NCBI GenBank assembly: GCA_937920345.1
Contig: CALGVA010000067.1
Span: 62,001 to 126,000 of the forward strand
DNA: 64,000 nucleotides
Reading direction: 5' to 3'
Source of the DNA: an uncultured Lachnospiraceae bacterium
Lineage (GTDB): Bacteria > Bacillota > Clostridia > Lachnospirales > Lachnospiraceae
Shown here: positions 9,783 to 17,405 of the stretch, piece by piece
Layout: each line of letters begins with the position of its first letter
Numbering within the stretch: position 1 is the stretch's first letter
Position numbers and translations under genes: made by a program
Notes under the pieces: model-generated
The model's database searches: none
What the model was told of the DNA's origin: nothing
The model's input: only the letters and a program-made list of their open reading frames with translations

Positions 9783-10979
9783 TCAATTCAACTCCCGCAC
9801 TCTCTTCGCCACCACCACGAACCTGCCGTCCGTCTCTGAATTATCGCATGTGGACAGCGTCAGAAGCTCATCTCCGAAGCTCGCCGTCACGCCGGTGTCA
9901 TAGAGTGACAGTGCCGCCATCTCCTGCATGTTGGATTCAAATTCTTTCTCCGAAGCGGCATCAAAAAACTGATAGTATTTAAATACAACCTCATCCTCAT
10001 TATAGATTCTCGACCGAAACACGTACATCACTTCGTATGTTCCCTTCTCGTAGATCGTGTCGAACTGAATCAAAGAATGTTTCTTACCGTATTCTTCGCT
10101 GCTGTACTGATTTAAATTGCCGAACATCCTTCCCGATTTCATATGGTGTCCGTATATAATCAGATTTGTGTTTCTATCTACCACATCGCAGTCCTTATCC
10201 AGAAACAGGCTGCCATTCTTATCATATTCCTGATCAAAATTGTGATCCAGATAATATTCATTATTCGCTGTCTGCATAACCGGATAGTCTATATTTGTAT
10301 CGTCAATTTTCAGCCATCCGATTAGCTTTTTATTCTTACTGTATAAAGTCCGATACTCTTCCAGAATCTCCAGCTCCACTGTCTCTTCCTCTGAATGATG
10401 GATTTCCCGAAAGAGAGTCCCCGACAGAGTACTGTTTCCCTTAAGCTGTGCCAGATCCTCATATTCCGTCTGCGTTCTGTCAGAAAAATAATAGTAAACC
10501 CCAAAATACCCAAAGCATAAAGCCGCAACAAGAGAACAAACAAAAACCGCCAGTCTGCGCCGCTTTTCCCGTTTCTTTAATTCAAGAAGAATTTCCTTCT
10601 GCATCTCCTTATCAAATTCATCGAGGGATACTTTCTTCTCCTTTTTGAAACTTTGCTTTCCCGGGCTCTTTAACGTATTCTGCTTCCGTCCGGCCTTATT
10701 TTTATTCTTTTTTCCAGTCGGAAGCTTACTGTCCTTATTATAACCCTGACGCTTATATTCCTGTGCAAGCTCATAGATCTCGTCATCAAAATCATTGCCG
10801 AGCACCGTTTCAAACCGATACTCACCCGCCCCGATTGCATCGTACAGCGTAATCACTTCCCCCGGCTGCTCCATATTGACTTTTGCTTTTATCTTCTCAA
10901 TCTTCGCCTGATCCCGCAAGGCAGCCTGATAGTCTGCCTCCGTACGGAATCTTCTGCCGGAAACCTCTAATCCCGCCAT
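9783..10979 (-). CDS. Class B sortase with long lysine-rich cytosolic N-terminus
   Basis: A 398-residue membrane-bound transpeptidase that attaches LPxTG-like proteins to the cell wall. One transmembrane segment lies at about 142-165. The class B sortase domain follows, with catalytic His278 (IIYGHHMKSG), Cys378 (LTLSTCDN) and Arg386 (DGRFVVVAKR). The first 140 residues are unusual: a conserved-looking 'LEVSGRRFRTEADYQAALRDQ' start and a Lys/Arg-rich stretch before the membrane segment, all predicted cytosolic. The start was moved to the ATG at 10979 because AAAGGAG lies 8 bases upstream. It is first in an operon with the two LRR proteins, whose SPDTG/TPKTG signals fit the (S/P)PxTG preference known for Clostridioides difficile SrtB. 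Confidence 0.92.
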   Translation of the reverse strand: MAGLEVSGRRFRTEADYQAALRDQAKIEKIKAKVNMEQPGEVITLYDAIGAGEYRFETVLGNDFDDEIYELAQEYKRQGYNKDSKLPTGKKNKNKAGRKQNTLKSPGKQSFKKEKKVSLDEFDKEMQKEILLELKKREKRRRLAVFVCSLVAALCFGYFGVYYYFSDRTQTEYEDLAQLKGNSTLSGTLFREIHHSEEETVELEILEEYRTLYSKNKKLIGWLKIDDTNIDYPVMQTANNEYYLDHNFDQEYDKNGSLFLDKDCDVVDRNTNLIIYGHHMKSGRMFGNLNQYSSEEYGKKHSLIQFDTIYEKGTYEVMYVFRSRIYNEDEVVFKYYQFFDAASEKEFESNMQEMAALSLYDTGVTASFGDELLTLSTCDNSETDGRFVVVAKRVRELN

Positions 10980-11038
10980 AGGGGATCGCTCCTTTATCAT
11001 AATACTATGTGCCTAATCATCCGGTTCGAACAATTAGC

Positions 11039-11076
11039 ATATAGTATAATTTTACTATATCTTGAGATTTATGCAA
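11039..11076 (-). promoter_or_regulatory. Promoter of the sortase/LRR operon with inverted repeat
   Basis: TTGCAT (11071-11076), 16 bases, TAAAAT (11049-11054). The inverted repeat ATATAGTA-N6-TACTATAT (11039-11060) covers the -10 box and start region, a good operator position. The regulator is unknown. Confidence 0.55.
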
Positions 11077-11122
11077 GTGTTTTGTCATAATTTACACAAT
11101 TTAACGTGACAGCTCAGTCAGC

Positions 11123-11150
11123 AAAACAGGACCCCGCCATGAGAGTCCTG
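11123..11150 (-). terminator. Terminator after the MBG-repeat gene
   Basis: On the minus strand CAGGACTC...GGGTCCTG is followed by TTTT, 10-35 bases after the stop codon of the MBG gene. Confidence 0.7.
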
Positions 11151-11159
11151 CCCTTTTGA

Positions 11160-14100
11160 TTATAAATCGAAAAGTCCTTTGCCTTTAATCTTAAATGTTA
11201 CCGTCCTGATGCCGCCATAATTTCCCAGACCCCGAATCATTACCTTCGCCGTACCTTTATTAATATTATTGCTGTAGGTACCTTCTAAGATCTCATAGTC
11301 CTCGCCATACTTTAAGGCAGTTCCTTTGATCTCCACCTGAATCTGATTCTCCTCAAGCGTGATTGCCTTACCCGTATAGTGCTGTGCCTGTATTGATACC
11401 TTGGCGCCGGATATATTGGCCGCCGTAATCCTGTATATGCCAGACACGGTGCCAGTATAATCAGTTCCCTTCGCAGTGACAGTCACGGTGATCTGCGTTC
11501 CCGCCGGTATAATATCGTCCTTGTCTACCGGATCCCCTGCTTTTTTGTAGAATTTGGCTTCTCTATCATTCACATCTTCCGTATATGTGTATGATATATT
11601 CTTATCATAATCCTTGCCTGCAGACAGTTTTTTACCGTTTGTATCTGTCACCTGAACGGTGGTCTTATAGATGTTATTCTTATTCTTATAAACTTTATCT
11701 ACGGCAGTTACCGTCATCTTAGCGATATCCTGCTGCGTAATCTCATAACCTATGCTCCGGCTTCCCTTAAAGTTACCCTTACCCGTGATCGTCAGAATTG
11801 CCCCTTTACCCACCGCATTATTCTTTTTGTATGCCAGTGTGTAATCTGTACCTGCTTTCAGCGTCTCTCCTAAGAACTTAACGACCGGTTCCGGTCTGCA
11901 TCCGCCCTTTACATAGCTGAACTTATCATTCTGCTTCATACTGACACTTACTTTGGTGATATCACACGCAGCAATCGTAAAGGTTTTCTTTAATTTCCCG
12001 CTGTATGCATTTTTGCCTGTAAATACCGCTGTCGCGGTTCCGGCCTTCACATTGTTGGTGTACGTTACCTCATAGTCTGCCCCTTCCTTAAGCGTACGCG
12101 TTACGGTCTGCCCGTCTTCCTTAAAACTGATGGTCACGACCTTACTGTCTGCTTTGATTTCCTTCCCCGTATAGGTCGGCTTATTAGCAAAGTTCAATTC
12201 TGCCTTGGCTCTGGCTAAAGATGCGACCTCCATGATCTTAAAGGTCACTTTCTTCGTTCCTGCATATGCGCCGGTTCCTTTGATGACGATCGTCGCAGTT
12301 CCGACATTCACGTTGTTGAGATAAGTCTTCTCGTAGTCTGTGCCTGCCGTTAGTTCCGTCCCTTTATATTTAACTGTGATCTGTGGTTCGATCGCTTTAC
12401 CCGTATAGGTCTGGTTCGGAATCTTGCTAACGGTCATCCCGGAAGCAAGTATTCTCTCCGTGATCGTAAATTTGAACGATCGTGTACCCGTGTAATTGCC
12501 GACACCAGTTACCGTCACGTCATAACCACCGACATCCGTATAACTCACATCCTGCACGGTATAGTCTTTCTTCGCCGCCAGCTTCTTCCCGTTCCAGAAT
12601 ACTGCCGGTGCCGGTTTCTGCATTTTCTTACTGTTATATGCAACTGTAATATCATCCACACTGATATCTGTATCCCGGATATCCTTGGGCAGAATCGTGA
12701 AGGATTTCGTCAATTTTCCTTCATAGTTTCCCTTACCCGTGATAATAATCGAAGGCGCCCGCTCTGCATCCTGCCTCGCGGCCTTGATATTGTTCGTATA
12801 CTTTATGGTGTAATCTTTCTTCTCCTCGAGCCGTGTCTTATAGTCATAAACCCTGACTTCCGGCTTGATTGCCTTGCCGGTATAGGTATACTCGGGAATC
12901 TTCGTCACCCACAGTCCTTCCGGAATCTTTCCGTCATCAGGAATATCCTCCTTGGGAACCTCCGGCTCATCTCCTTCACCGCCGGTCTGCGAATCAATAT
13001 AATAATAAAATTTTACAGTATCGCTGTCCGGCTGTCCCTTCTTGTGCGCATAAGCCCAAATCACCGTAAACCCGTTCACGTTTACCTCGATCGGGTTCGC
13101 GTACAGATTGCTTTTCCTGTCCGGTTTCGTGCTGTCTAATGTATAATAAATTTCAGCGCCTTCTGTTTCACAAGACAGTCTGATGGTCGTACCGCGTGGC
13201 ACGCCTTTACCGGTAGGAATACTTGCCGTCGGCTTTGCCACCGGATCTTTGGCTGTATACTTCTCACGCACGTTTACTTCGATCTTCACTGCCAAAGATA
13301 CGCCATTCTCATCTACCTCCGCCGGCAGCACAACCTTGCCTCCAAGCATAAAGGTCTGTTCCTCTTCATTTCTCGGACTATACGAAGTACCGTCGATCGC
13401 TGCCCTGTCCCACACAACCGGCACTGTCTCGTTTATCTCCGTCAAGGAGGAGTTCTCTGTGTCATTGCCTGATACAGTCTCATCCACGATCTTACGTGTT
13501 ACGATAGTAATCGTCTCCGGAAGCGGAAGGCTATCGATGGGTGTTCCGTTCTCCACATTCAGTACCGGTGCAGGTGGAATAATCCGCTGCAAGTTCCTTG
13601 TCTTGACGATCTCCCTTTCCACTACTGTCAATTTGCCCGATTCATAAGTGATCATGTAATTGAAACCTGCTTCGGCATCCGATGCAACAATTTCATACTC
13701 TCCTGCCATATCGGTACTCTGAATATCACAGGTAAAGGTCGGCTCTATTATCAGCTTATCATCATCTACCAGCCCCATACCGGTAATCTCATACGTATAG
13801 TCACTCCGCTCCGGCAGTTTATCTTCCGTCCTGATCTCCAGATCGCCCGCTCTAACAACGATGGGTCTCTGAGCAATACTGAAAGAATACTCCATCGACC
13901 CGAGGTACTTATCCGGTTCACCCGGCTTGGAGGACGCCGTCACGGTAATCGTATAGTCTCCGGCAGCACTCGGCATCCCGCTCACAATACTCGGCGACGA
14001 ATATCCTTTACCGTTCGCCATCGTTCCTTTGATACTATAATCAAAATCAACTTTATTGGTAATGTCTTCATCCGGTTTACCGCTCTGGTGCAGTACCACC

Positions 14101-15797
14101 TTCAGATTTCCTGTATTACAAACCACCGGTTTGCCGTCATAAACTTTCGGAAACGGCGTCGTCGTGAGTCCTGTGATGGTAAGACGGTCTTTCTCCAATA
14201 CAGTCAGTGTGCCCGGTATATAAGTAATCTTATAATTTGCTCCCGCCGATGCGTCGCGTGGAATAATCGTATATGTCCCTGTCTTTTCCGTACTGAAGAT
14301 GTCACATGTATATGACGGCGGCTGCCTGACCTCATCCTTGCCCAGCAGTCCATCTACCGTATAAGTAAACGCAGTCGGAATCTCATCGCCCTGTTTAATA
14401 TCAAGATCATTCGCCTTGATTGTCACAGGTTTTTGCGTAATAGAAAAGTCTTTCCTGTATTCCCCCCAATATTTGTCAGAATTAACCGTGACTTTCAATG
14501 TGTACGTTCCCGCTTCTGTCGGCAGCGTTTTCTGCTTTGGAGGCTCTTCACCTTCTTTCTCCACTCCGCCTTCTTCTGTCGTTTCCGGCGTCTGGGAACC
14601 ATCACTCCAGAAATACAATGTCCCGTCCTTCTGTCCGCCGGAGATACTGTACTGTAATGCCGCTTGGAGATCCGGAAGTTCTGTACCTGCCTCGCCCACT
14701 ATCTTGACCCCGCTGGTATCCCATTCGATCGGCGCACTATCATACTCCTTATCTGCTACAGTGATTCCACTGATCGTAACCGTCTCCTTGGCCGATACCG
14801 TCAAAACTCCTTCTATATAGCCGATCATATAGTTCGCCCCGGCATCGGCGCCCGATGCCGTGATCGTATATTTTCCTGTCTTATCCTTCGTCTCCTCCGT
14901 AATATCACAGACCAGTATCGGCAGAGTGGTAAGTTTGTCTTTATTGACCAGACCATTTACCGTATAATCCTTACCCAATTCAGGCTCTGCTGTCGGCGGA
15001 TCCTGAAGCCAGCCCGGCAGATCATCACCAATCCTCTTGCGCTGGTCATTCACCTTGATCGTGACCGATCTCTTGTTGATCTTAAACTGCGTATTCAGTG
15101 ATCCCTCATATTTACCACTCGGGTCATTCACTGTAATTGTAAGCGTATAAGTTCCCGCATCTTTCGGCATGCCATCCACAATGCTGCCTGTCGGCACATC
15201 TTTTTCCGGTACGTTAATAACCGTTCCATCATCCTGCGTACCGGAAACACTATACTTAAACGTGACCTGAGACGTGATGTCTTCATCTCTGGACGTCGTC
15301 GATATTTCCTTCGGTACGACTGCCTTCAGCGTGCCGCTGGCTATAACCGGTGAACCATCATAAACCTTATTTGAAATCAAAATGCCGCTCACTGTCGCCC
15401 TCTGCGGTCCTGTTGGCGTTGTATCCCCGTCATCCGCCTGTACGGCCAAATCACCCGGTTCATCCGCTGCAAATGCATCGTATGTTTTCTCAACGTCCCC
15501 GCTGTTCTCAACCTGCTCTTCTTCCGACACAGTATTCTGCTCCGGCTGCACTTCTCCACCTTCATCTTCCGGCTCTGTGCTCTGTATCGGCGTTGCTTCG
15601 TCCGCAGTTTCCTCCGGTCTCCCCGTATCTGCTTCTGCCCCGGCTTCCTCCGGCTTTCCGGTATCCGGCTCCTCATACACGTTCTCTTCCTGCGCCCGCA
15701 CCGTCAGCATACTGACATCCATGCTGCCCGCCATGACTGCCGCCGCAAGCAGCAGCGCCGTAATTCTCCTGCTTTTCCTTCGCAATACTCTTCTCAT
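11160..15797 (-). CDS. Large secreted MBG/Ig-like repeat protein (about 1545 aa)
   Basis: A signal peptide (ITALLLAAAVMAGSMDVSM) precedes an acidic Glu/Pro/Thr-rich linker (PDTGKPEEAGAEADTGRPEE). Three or four MBG-type modules follow (each ends 'G.YTI...DA.AGANY.I.Y..G.LTV'). A chitobiase C-terminal-like module (EGAEIYYTLDSTKPDRKS) lies near 910-980. Then come at least six copies of a 75-85-residue module containing 'YTGKAI.P...V...G..L..G.DY...Y.NN...G.A...ITG.GNY.G'. It ends in GLFDL with no sorting motif, so it is probably released or held non-covalently. The ATG at 15797 was chosen over one 24 bases upstream because GGAGGGAG sits in front of it. The ligand and role are unknown. Confidence 0.85.
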   Translation of the reverse strand: MRRVLRRKSRRITALLLAAAVMAGSMDVSMLTVRAQEENVYEEPDTGKPEEAGAEADTGRPEETADEATPIQSTEPEDEGGEVQPEQNTVSEEEQVENSGDVEKTYDAFAADEPGDLAVQADDGDTTPTGPQRATVSGILISNKVYDGSPVIASGTLKAVVPKEISTTSRDEDITSQVTFKYSVSGTQDDGTVINVPEKDVPTGSIVDGMPKDAGTYTLTITVNDPSGKYEGSLNTQFKINKRSVTIKVNDQRKRIGDDLPGWLQDPPTAEPELGKDYTVNGLVNKDKLTTLPILVCDITEETKDKTGKYTITASGADAGANYMIGYIEGVLTVSAKETVTISGITVADKEYDSAPIEWDTSGVKIVGEAGTELPDLQAALQYSISGGQKDGTLYFWSDGSQTPETTEEGGVEKEGEEPPKQKTLPTEAGTYTLKVTVNSDKYWGEYRKDFSITQKPVTIKANDLDIKQGDEIPTAFTYTVDGLLGKDEVRQPPSYTCDIFSTEKTGTYTIIPRDASAGANYKITYIPGTLTVLEKDRLTITGLTTTPFPKVYDGKPVVCNTGNLKVVLHQSGKPDEDITNKVDFDYSIKGTMANGKGYSSPSIVSGMPSAAGDYTITVTASSKPGEPDKYLGSMEYSFSIAQRPIVVRAGDLEIRTEDKLPERSDYTYEITGMGLVDDDKLIIEPTFTCDIQSTDMAGEYEIVASDAEAGFNYMITYESGKLTVVEREIVKTRNLQRIIPPAPVLNVENGTPIDSLPLPETITIVTRKIVDETVSGNDTENSSLTEINETVPVVWDRAAIDGTSYSPRNEEEQTFMLGGKVVLPAEVDENGVSLAVKIEVNVREKYTAKDPVAKPTASIPTGKGVPRGTTIRLSCETEGAEIYYTLDSTKPDRKSNLYANPIEVNVNGFTVIWAYAHKKGQPDSDTVKFYYYIDSQTGGEGDEPEVPKEDIPDDGKIPEGLWVTKIPEYTYTGKAIKPEVRVYDYKTRLEEKKDYTIKYTNNIKAARQDAERAPSIIITGKGNYEGKLTKSFTILPKDIRDTDISVDDITVAYNSKKMQKPAPAVFWNGKKLAAKKDYTVQDVSYTDVGGYDVTVTGVGNYTGTRSFKFTITERILASGMTVSKIPNQTYTGKAIEPQITVKYKGTELTAGTDYEKTYLNNVNVGTATIVIKGTGAYAGTKKVTFKIMEVASLARAKAELNFANKPTYTGKEIKADSKVVTISFKEDGQTVTRTLKEGADYEVTYTNNVKAGTATAVFTGKNAYSGKLKKTFTIAACDITKVSVSMKQNDKFSYVKGGCRPEPVVKFLGETLKAGTDYTLAYKKNNAVGKGAILTITGKGNFKGSRSIGYEITQQDIAKMTVTAVDKVYKNKNNIYKTTVQVTDTNGKKLSAGKDYDKNISYTYTEDVNDREAKFYKKAGDPVDKDDIIPAGTQITVTVTAKGTDYTGTVSGIYRITAANISGAKVSIQAQHYTGKAITLEENQIQVEIKGTALKYGEDYEILEGTYSNNINKGTAKVMIRGLGNYGGIRTVTFKIKGKGLFDL

Positions 15798-15817
15798 TCC
15801 CAACTCTCCCTCCGGAC

Positions 15818-15874
15818 TCACAATACTTCCTTGAACAACAGGTATCCTTCAAGTATATCCTGTGTCTTATTCAT
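15818..15874 (-). CDS. Possible 18-residue leader ORF before the MBG gene
   Basis: In the leader between the promoter and the MBG gene, ATG at 15874 (AAAGGCGG in front) opens a short frame (MNKTQDILEGYLLFKEVL) that stops just before the GGAGGGAG of the main gene. It may be a leader peptide or chance; no similarity is recognised. Confidence 0.3.
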   Translation of the reverse strand: MNKTQDILEGYLLFKEVL

Positions 15875-15913
15875 AAACCGCCTTTAGGCAGCAACATATT
15901 TTCATACACTTCT

Positions 15914-15942
15914 ATTATAATCGAAACCAAAACTATTGTAAA
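15914..15942 (-). promoter_or_regulatory. Promoter of the MBG-repeat gene
   Basis: TTTACA (15937-15942), 17-base spacer, TATAAT (15914-15919), leaving an untranslated leader of about 110 bases. Confidence 0.75.
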
Positions 15943-16027
15943 TTCTTCTTTTCATTTTTCAAGTTTTGTAACACATACGGCCTCCGCTCATAAGATAAAC
16001 CATAAATAACATTTGGAGGCGTAAACA

Positions 16028-16255
16028 ATGAGCGATTTATCAGCAACTCACTGCGGATGCAACAATAATAACTGTGGATTTTTCGGCGGCGGATGCGGGT
16101 CCTGGATCTGGATTCTGATCCTCTTATCCTGCTGCGGCAACAATGACGGATGCGGATGCGACGGTGGCGGTTTCAATCTGTTTGGTAACGGCGACAACAA
16201 CTGCTGCAACACTCTGATCTGGTTATTGATCCTTTCCAGCTGCTGCTGCAACTAA
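16028..16255 (+). CDS. Small Cys/Gly/Asn-rich protein (chorion-class high-cysteine family)
   Basis: 75 residues, 14 of them cysteine, with CGC, CCG, CCC clusters and two hydrophobic Trp/Leu/Ile segments (WIWILILLSCC and TLIWLLILSSCCC). Proteins of this composition are common in Lachnospiraceae and usually annotated as chorion class high-cysteine protein 13. The function is unknown; metal binding, a surface layer or a spore-associated role would all fit the composition. TTTGGAGGCG precedes the ATG. It stands on the plus strand with its own terminator, divergent from the MBG gene. Confidence 0.75.
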   Translation: MSDLSATHCGCNNNNCGFFGGGCGSWIWILILLSCCGNNDGCGCDGGGFNLFGNGDNNCCNTLIWLLILSSCCCN

Positions 16256-16303
16256 TCCGATAAACGATCCCCTTTTACACATCTATTAGATTTCACATCT
16301 GGG

Positions 16304-16336
16304 AAATAGGCTCTGCACTTTAGAGCCTATTTTTCT
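16304..16336 (+). terminator. Terminator after the Cys-rich gene
   Basis: AAATAGGCTCT / AGAGCCTATTT forms an 11-bp stem with a 7-base loop, followed by TTTC. Confidence 0.85.
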
Positions 16337-16396
16337 CACATGTGTCATATACTGTAGAGGAAATCAGTGCACCGCGGCATCAGAAAGGCATATCCT

Positions 16397-16972
16397 ATGG
16401 CAGCTAAAAAGGAAGAGGCAGCAAACGTTATGGCATTTGATGCCTTATACACTACCAACCAGATACAAAAGTGGAAAGTTCTTCTGCCCTACATAGAACC
16501 TTCCATGCAAAAGCATCTGGCGGTCTATATTAAATATATGGAACTGCAATATACGATGGGCTATGTCCGGAGACATCCCTTTCAGATCAGCGGGTGCAGT
16601 ATCTCTTTCGATGAAAAACCGGACCTGTGCGAACTATGCCGGCAATTATGTCTCTATTCTTCCCCCGGAGAAATCAAGCAGTTAGAACAGATGCAGAATA
16701 TGCTGCAGACAATGGAAACCATGCAGGAAATGTCCCAGACCATGTCCGCTCTGCAGGAAATTTTTCCCGATCTTTCCGCGGCTTCGGCTTTCGGTGATTT
16801 CCAGAGCTCCGGAAGTAACGGTGACGCGCCGGCGGATTCGGAAAGGTCTTCCGGTTCCGGCCATACCGAGCCGTTTTCCATGATGGATATGTTAATGAAC
16901 ATGCTCACTCCGGAGCAAAAAACCATGTTTGAAATGTTTCAACAAAATACGGGCACACAGGAATCAGAATAA
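16397..16972 (+). CDS. Conserved hypothetical protein (191 aa), neighbour of the Cys-rich gene
   Basis: Soluble protein. The N-terminal half is helical (MAFDALYTTNQIQKWKVLLP) with a few cysteines (CELCRQLC). The middle is Met/Gln-rich helix (LEQMQNMLQTMETMQEMSQT). A low-complexity Ser/Gly segment follows, then a C-terminal Met-rich helix (MMDMLMNMLTPEQKTMFEMF). The start is at 16397 with GAAAGG upstream; an in-frame ATG at 16367 lacks a site. I do not recognise a family function. Its place next to the Cys-rich gene and the next small gene looks like a conserved trio. Confidence 0.75.
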   Translation: MAAKKEEAANVMAFDALYTTNQIQKWKVLLPYIEPSMQKHLAVYIKYMELQYTMGYVRRHPFQISGCSISFDEKPDLCELCRQLCLYSSPGEIKQLEQMQNMLQTMETMQEMSQTMSALQEIFPDLSAASAFGDFQSSGSNGDAPADSERSSGSGHTEPFSMMDMLMNMLTPEQKTMFEMFQQNTGTQESE

Positions 16973-17070
16973 ATTCATTCTCATAATTCAAATCAAATAT
17001 TACCGTAATCATGTCAAAAACAGATTCCGCACGAGTCAGATGATGACCACGCGGCAGAAAGGATGATACC

Positions 17071-17337
17071 ATGACCGGAAACTGGATGGACGATCCTGCC
17101 GTTGCGCAGATCGACAGAGCGAAACTTGATTTTCTGCAATCGCTTGTCTTCGAGAGCCAGTCGCTCTCCAGGGAACAGATGATGCCTTTCTTTATGGCGA
17201 TTGCCAAAAGAGGTATGGACAACCACATTTCTTTCTCAAAAGAAGAAGTTGAAACCATCACTGCAACAATACGCAAGTATTCAACGCCGGAGGAACTGGA
17301 TAAAATCGACAAGCTGATGAAATTACGCAAGAATTAA
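17071..17337 (+). CDS. Conserved hypothetical protein (88 aa)
   Basis: Small helical, soluble protein (MTGNWMDDPAVAQIDRAKLD...) ending KIDKLMKLRKN. It has no cysteines and no membrane segment. GAAAGG precedes the ATG by 7-8 bases. It follows the 191-residue gene by 98 bases and ends before a strong bidirectional terminator. The function is unknown; its internal pattern (LSREQMMPFFMAIAKRG, then SFSKEEVETITATIRKY) suggests two helix pairs. Confidence 0.75.
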   Translation: MTGNWMDDPAVAQIDRAKLDFLQSLVFESQSLSREQMMPFFMAIAKRGMDNHISFSKEEVETITATIRKYSTPEELDKIDKLMKLRKN

Positions 17338-17359
17338 ATACAGTTTCCCATACCGTAAA

Positions 17360-17396
17360 AACTGCCGCATTTATCCTATAGTCAAATGCGGCAGTT
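17360..17396. terminator. Bidirectional terminator between the 88-aa gene and leuS
   Basis: AACTGCCGCATTT / AAATGCGGCAGTT gives a 13-bp stem with an 11-base loop. A TTTTT run follows on the minus strand (for leuS) and TTTCTC on the plus strand. Confidence 0.88.
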
Positions 17397-17405
17397 TCTC
17401 TAAAA

